DNA from: Phoronis australis
Taxonomy: Eukaryota > Phoronida > Phoronidae
Length of the DNA stretch: 64,000 bases
Direction: 5' to 3'
Assembly: GCA_002633005.1 (NCBI GenBank)
Contig: NMRA01000120.1
Location: 497,940 to 561,939, forward strand
Both the position numbers and the translations under genes were made by a program. The first letter of the stretch is position 1, and every line of letters begins with the position of its first letter. The notes beneath the pieces were generated by a model, which worked only from the letters and a program-made list of their open reading frames with translations, was not told the origin of the DNA and did not search any database. Shown piece by piece: positions 35,863-64,000 of the stretch.

Positions 35863-36752
35863 AATGAAGGTAGACAGTGACCCTAAATTATTTTTGGCAG
35901 TCAACTAATCTGCAGATGATTTTTTCACGTTTTAGACAATTTCAAAAGCGCACAATGACTGTTTGTCTCTCTAGCATTGTTTTAGTGAAATGATAATAGA
36001 AAGTTCTTAAAATCGTATGCAGTTTACACCGCATTGACGTATTTTGATGAATTTTTTGTGTCTCAGTGTCATATTGTCTTGTTTGAATTTTCCATTGTAC
36101 TAAGATTATAGGAATACATCGATAGGTTCATTAGAGTTTAGAGAATTAGGTAGTCTGTAGTTAGTTTTGATATTATGTTATACTAAATGCATAAAATCAT
36201 AAATACTTAGAACACAACACTTTGTTTAAATTATTACCAAATATAATCTACTTTTAAGTGAAATCGTAACATTTTCTTAGCAACTGTTTTAGTCACTGTA
36301 GGTTGATTTCCTTTCTTCTGCTTGCGCATAAGGATTGCAGTAAAATTTGCATAAGGCAGAGGACATTGTTTGTCGGATATTCACTAAAAAGTTCCACGAT
36401 GGTTGTTCTTGTTCACACAATTGACTGATCAGATATGTGATGGACCACCTTACACGAAAGAAACAAAATCTCTTGGGTGAAGTTTGATCCGATTTATGCT
36501 CGTTTTTTCTGTATTATTTGTTGTATTGTAGTTTTATTAACTTATTTATTTACAAGTAATTGTGAAATGAATTAAGAACATTTGGTTTCATACAAATGCA
36601 CCGTTGTCATTCGTATCGTTTTGCATTGTTTTATCCACTGTTTATAACAGGTGTCTTTATTGGACAGCCAGATTACTGTACGAAACTCATCACTCTATTA
36701 TCGCATTTTTGAGATTATTTTTATGAAGCTCTAGTAGTTTTAGTCCATGACA

Positions 36753-36758
36753 AATAAA
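36753..36758 (+). promoter_or_regulatory. Candidate polyadenylation signal AATAAA
   Basis: AATAAA in CAAATAAATATTGCG, followed by a GT/T-rich stretch (TTGCGTTTTGATTTTC). It would give CCDC142 a 3' UTR of about 1.8 kb. Confidence 0.35.
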
Positions 36759-36865
36759 TATTGCGTTTTGATTTTCTTTGAACCTTACCCTTGTTTCCTG
36801 TCTTGCAAGACTATGTAATATATTTGACTGATTTAACACTGTTGTTAACACTCTGTTATTCTGAA

Positions 36866-37080
36866 CTGCAGTAAAATCTCACCAATTTTTGACAAAAATA
36901 AGACAAGTGTTAATTTTGCCTTTTTCATTTTTCAAGGGTTTCTAACATTGTAGTTGTAAATGCCCACAACTTCTAAAGGCATTGTCAGATGGTACCTATG
37001 GTAACAGAACTTGAATATTGAAACCCATTAATTTTGTACTATTCAACTTTCATGGAGAAATGATTAGGTGAAATTTCATA
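36866..37080. repeat. Family B MITE copy in the convergent intergenic zone
   Basis: Starts CAGTAAAATCTCACCAATTTTTGAC, runs through CTTTTTCATTTTTCAAGGG and GTAACAGAACTTGAATAT, and ends near TAGGTGAAATTTCAT. The ends form a diverged inverted repeat. Confidence 0.6.
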
Positions 37081-40017
37081 ACATCTTCAACAGACCAATT
37101 GAATTAAAGTAAATCAACAAGCTTCTTTCTGTGTACTCATATAATTTGTGAATTGTGGTAACAACAATTACAACAAACTAATATGTCAAAGTTTTTGGAG
37201 AACATCAAAAATACGGTAAATTGTAAAGCTGCATTTCACCGTGTTTAGCTGGCTAAAAACTGAAAATTAATTTGTCCCTTGTCACAAATTGTACTTGCTA
37301 TGATAGAACTTTCTGTTACCAAGAACATGCACTGAAATCCACAACAGATCAAAAACCTGACGCAAAATCCTTGGTGTTATTGGGGTAGACCAACCCCAAA
37401 AATTACTCTCCGAGAATAACAAATAGGTCAGTCATGTAACAACATTGACCATTTCCACGAGTACACAAAACTGATGATTTGAGTTGACCCGGTTACTTAG
37501 CTGTGTTGCTTTCTTCATGTGAGGGCCCTCTTGGAAAGCAGTGCTATCACTGAAGAGGCCACCCTCATTTTAAATATCACAATTATAATAAATAAATAAA
37601 TAGACAGATGGTGTGAGTTGAAGGAGAGAAAATTGACCGAAAGTATTCTGTTGTCCTGGCACGTCTGCAGTATTTAGCGCTTCACATACTGACTCATTGA
37701 ACATCAATTTAGGGTTGTTGGACACAGTAATGCTTTTCAACACAGAAACTTTGGTTAAGAACTCGAAATATTAAAGATGCAGCTGAACAGGATAAAATGC
37801 AGCTAAGCTTTAAAGTCCAAGAAATTGACGTAAGATTTACCTCGTATACATTTATCAATTCCACGCTGGAGTAAGGTTTCAAATTTCATGGAATGCAACT
37901 TAAAAATGTTCATGCTACATCTCTTCAACTTTGGGGATCTCAAGGACAACTGATAAAGAGAAAAAAGAATGCAAAAAGGCGAGCTAAATTATGATATGAA
38001 GAGATAGTAACACAACTTAATACAGTGACAAAACCAGAAGTAACAACGGATACAATTGCCCAATTCAAACTGTTTAAGATGTTGACATATATAAAATTTG
38101 ACATGACCAATTTTAAACATGGCATAGTCTTCATACGACCACAGGTGCTAGAGAGGCAATATTTCAAAATCAAAAATTCACCACTAATATATTGTTACAT
38201 AGTAGCAGCAGTAGTGGTAGCAGTATTTGGAACATGGCATCTCCTGTGATAAATAGAGTACAAATTAACGATCACAGACGAAATGAGTGGTATTACAAAA
38301 CCAATACAACAAAATAAAAGGAATTCAAAATATTGCACAAAATGTTCACATTTGTATTGGCAATGAGCCAACAAATATGATAATTGGTGAATCCAAAATA
38401 ATACAACTAAGGAAATACTTCCAATTCATTAACTTGATTCATTCATCTTGATTATTATAATTAACTTTGAGATTTGTAACATCAAAGTGAAATAAAAAAG
38501 CCTTTTTCATAGCTTATTTAAAAGCTATTGTCTGCAAAATAACTGGCTGGGACTAGTCTGTCAGTTGACTAGCTTAATTTGTACTTCCGTAATTTCAAAT
38601 GCTGAATGACTAATAACATTCCTACAATGTAAATATTACATTCATAATCCGGAAGCAATAAGACATTTTTTGTCATAAAATATGTTGGGTTATGATAAGT
38701 GCGTAAAATTTTTGACAAAGCTTCCGTTTCAAAAAGTGAAGTACGATCTTTGGCGGACAAATGACAGGTTAAGAAATCACAGTGACTGGCTGTCTAAACT
38801 TGCACGATGTAGCTATCACGTGTCATCATTCAACAGAGGCGCTAACATCAGTTCTTTGAATCATCAAAGATCTAACACCATTTAATGAGATCACTGTTGT
38901 AACTGGCTTGAATAATTTTTTCGCAATTGTCTGGTTTCAGGTTTAAATGATTGTAAACATTTTACAATCACTTTAGTGAAGAGTCTAACAAAAATGTAAA
39001 TCTGAAGCCTGAAAAATGATGTGAATAAATAACTTCATCATAAATAACATAAGCATAAAGCATCGTTTGATTTGGAGAACTCCCAAACTATATCCACTCA
39101 CAGTCATGAACCACCGTGATATCACCTTAGATATATATCACAAATGTGCATTTAATAAGCACACTTTCAATTCTTAAAAAACAACATGGTTTTCACAAAA
39201 TAATCTTTCATCTACATAGTAAACAGTAAACGCTTAAAGTGGCAACTGACAAATCCACCTTCTGTAACAAAAATTCACTTGTGATTAAGACCAATTACCA
39301 CAACTATGAAATTTGTCTTAAATTGTCCATAAGTCAACTTAGAGAGGGCATACTGCACTGAACAGGCAAAGTTGTTAGTGCTTTAGGCCCGGCTCTTCAC
39401 GTTGGCTTGTCACCGCGAATAATTTTATCAGCCAAACGTAGGTTTTGAGGCTCAGAAACCACATCTCGCATAAATTAGAAACAACACGAGATCAGTTTTA
39501 GTACAGCATGTGGCCTATAACAAAATTTACCTTTTTTCACATAATGTGGGTTCATGGGCACTTTTAAATCATAAGTATTTTGATCATAAATAGATAAATT
39601 GCTTTAAAAATATACTTCCAAGAACAACAGTATCCCAATAATACAAATAAACAAAGCCAATGATTGAATCCACAATTGTCCAATTCCAAATACAATGAAC
39701 TCTGGAAAACTGCTTTCATCACAGGAACTGAATTCAGCTCCCCCTGGCCCACTACGTGAACACTAGAACTGTATTTAGTGATAGGACAGATATAGGTTAC
39801 TTGAAATTTCAATCTGTATGACATCTTTGTTTCAGTAAAGTGTAATTATGACGTTTAATTCAGATTCTTCAGTAACTAGGAATGCCACATAGCACAAATT
39901 CTTCATGGAATACAATATTCAGGGGTGCGTTTCTCAGGATCTATGTTGGTGCCATATTTCCCCTTAGTCATGGCAACAGAGGTGAATACAGGTGAGTGGA
40001 GTTCAGTGTAGAGGGCT

Positions 40018-63565
<23,548 letters not shown>

Positions 63566-64000
63566 CTGAAAGAGGAAGAAGACATGAGCAAAGAACTACT
63601 TCGTATAAAATAATTGCAACTGAACTTGGCAACCAAAAACTTGTTTTATCAAAGACCGCGCACCATAATTTCGAAATAATTTTTTTACCTAAATTGTTTA
63701 TTCATTAGGAAAGTGAGAGTTAATGTCACCTAAAGCTAAAGTAACAGAAGGAATTGTTATGTTGCTGCATTTAATTAAAGTTTGCGCAGCGGTAACTAGG
63801 TCACACTGAAATCAAAAATTTTGAATTCAGAAAACCAAGTTAGTGAGAGGCAAATCTTCATTTTAACAACCGTTTGGTTGAACTCCATGGTTTTACCAAT
63901 AATATTTGTATAGTAATTATGGAAGGCTAACTTGTAGTATTAAAAAACAAATCATTGAAGTTTTCATTCCAAAATATGAACCACAGATGGCGCTGCATGG

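Larger units (their letters stand above)
35863..40017. other. Convergent intergenic / 3' UTR zone between CCDC142 and HECTD2
   Basis: AT-rich DNA with no coding signal. It must contain the 3' UTRs of both genes. On the minus strand I found no AATAAA close to the HECTD2 stop. ATTAAA variants occur at 39151-39156 and 38881-38886. Confidence 0.6.

Overview
The window is AT-rich eukaryotic DNA from an animal. Genes are split into small exons by introns of 0.2 to 8 kb, splice sites are GT-AG, and most non-coding DNA carries short diverged repeats. The two proteins that can be read are clear bilaterian orthologues. Gene content, intron style and the abundance of MITE-like repeats suggest a marine invertebrate, possibly a hemichordate or another invertebrate deuterostome, but the sequence alone does not settle the species.

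Layout. Bases 1 to about 8.4 kb hold repeats and only two weak minus-strand exon candidates. From 8.6 to 14.15 kb there is upstream DNA of the first gene, with a possible 17-bp leader microexon, a perfect hairpin and a MITE. From 14.16 to 34.94 kb on the plus strand lies a CCDC142-like gene: one very large first coding exon and at least eight further coding exons. Its 8.3-kb intron (22.07-30.41 kb) contains, in antisense, remains of a DNA transposon: a transposase C-terminal remnant near 29.3-29.9 kb and a companion DUF4806-type ORF in pieces at 24.8-27.0 kb. From 34.9 to 40.0 kb is the convergent intergenic/3' UTR zone, including a roughly 580-bp foldback. From 40.02 kb to the right edge, on the minus strand, lies HECTD2, an E3 ubiquitin ligase of the HECT class. 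Fifteen exons can be read with matching phases, giving 575 residues to the stop codon. The N-terminal part lies beyond the window.

The two genes are tail to tail and encode unrelated functions: a poorly understood coiled-coil family protein and a ubiquitin ligase. Nothing suggests a shared pathway. The accessory content is mobile DNA: at least six short repeat families (several with visible terminal inverted repeats and target-site duplications), a tRNA-derived SINE, one nested insertion whose empty site is also present, and a 765-bp near-identical tandem duplication with a single N at its junction. One assembly gap (19854-20236) lies in a CCDC142 intron. I found no convincing new multi-gene system. 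The best second-look items are the antisense transposon remnant, the foldback, the tandem duplication and the unresolved middle of CCDC142.
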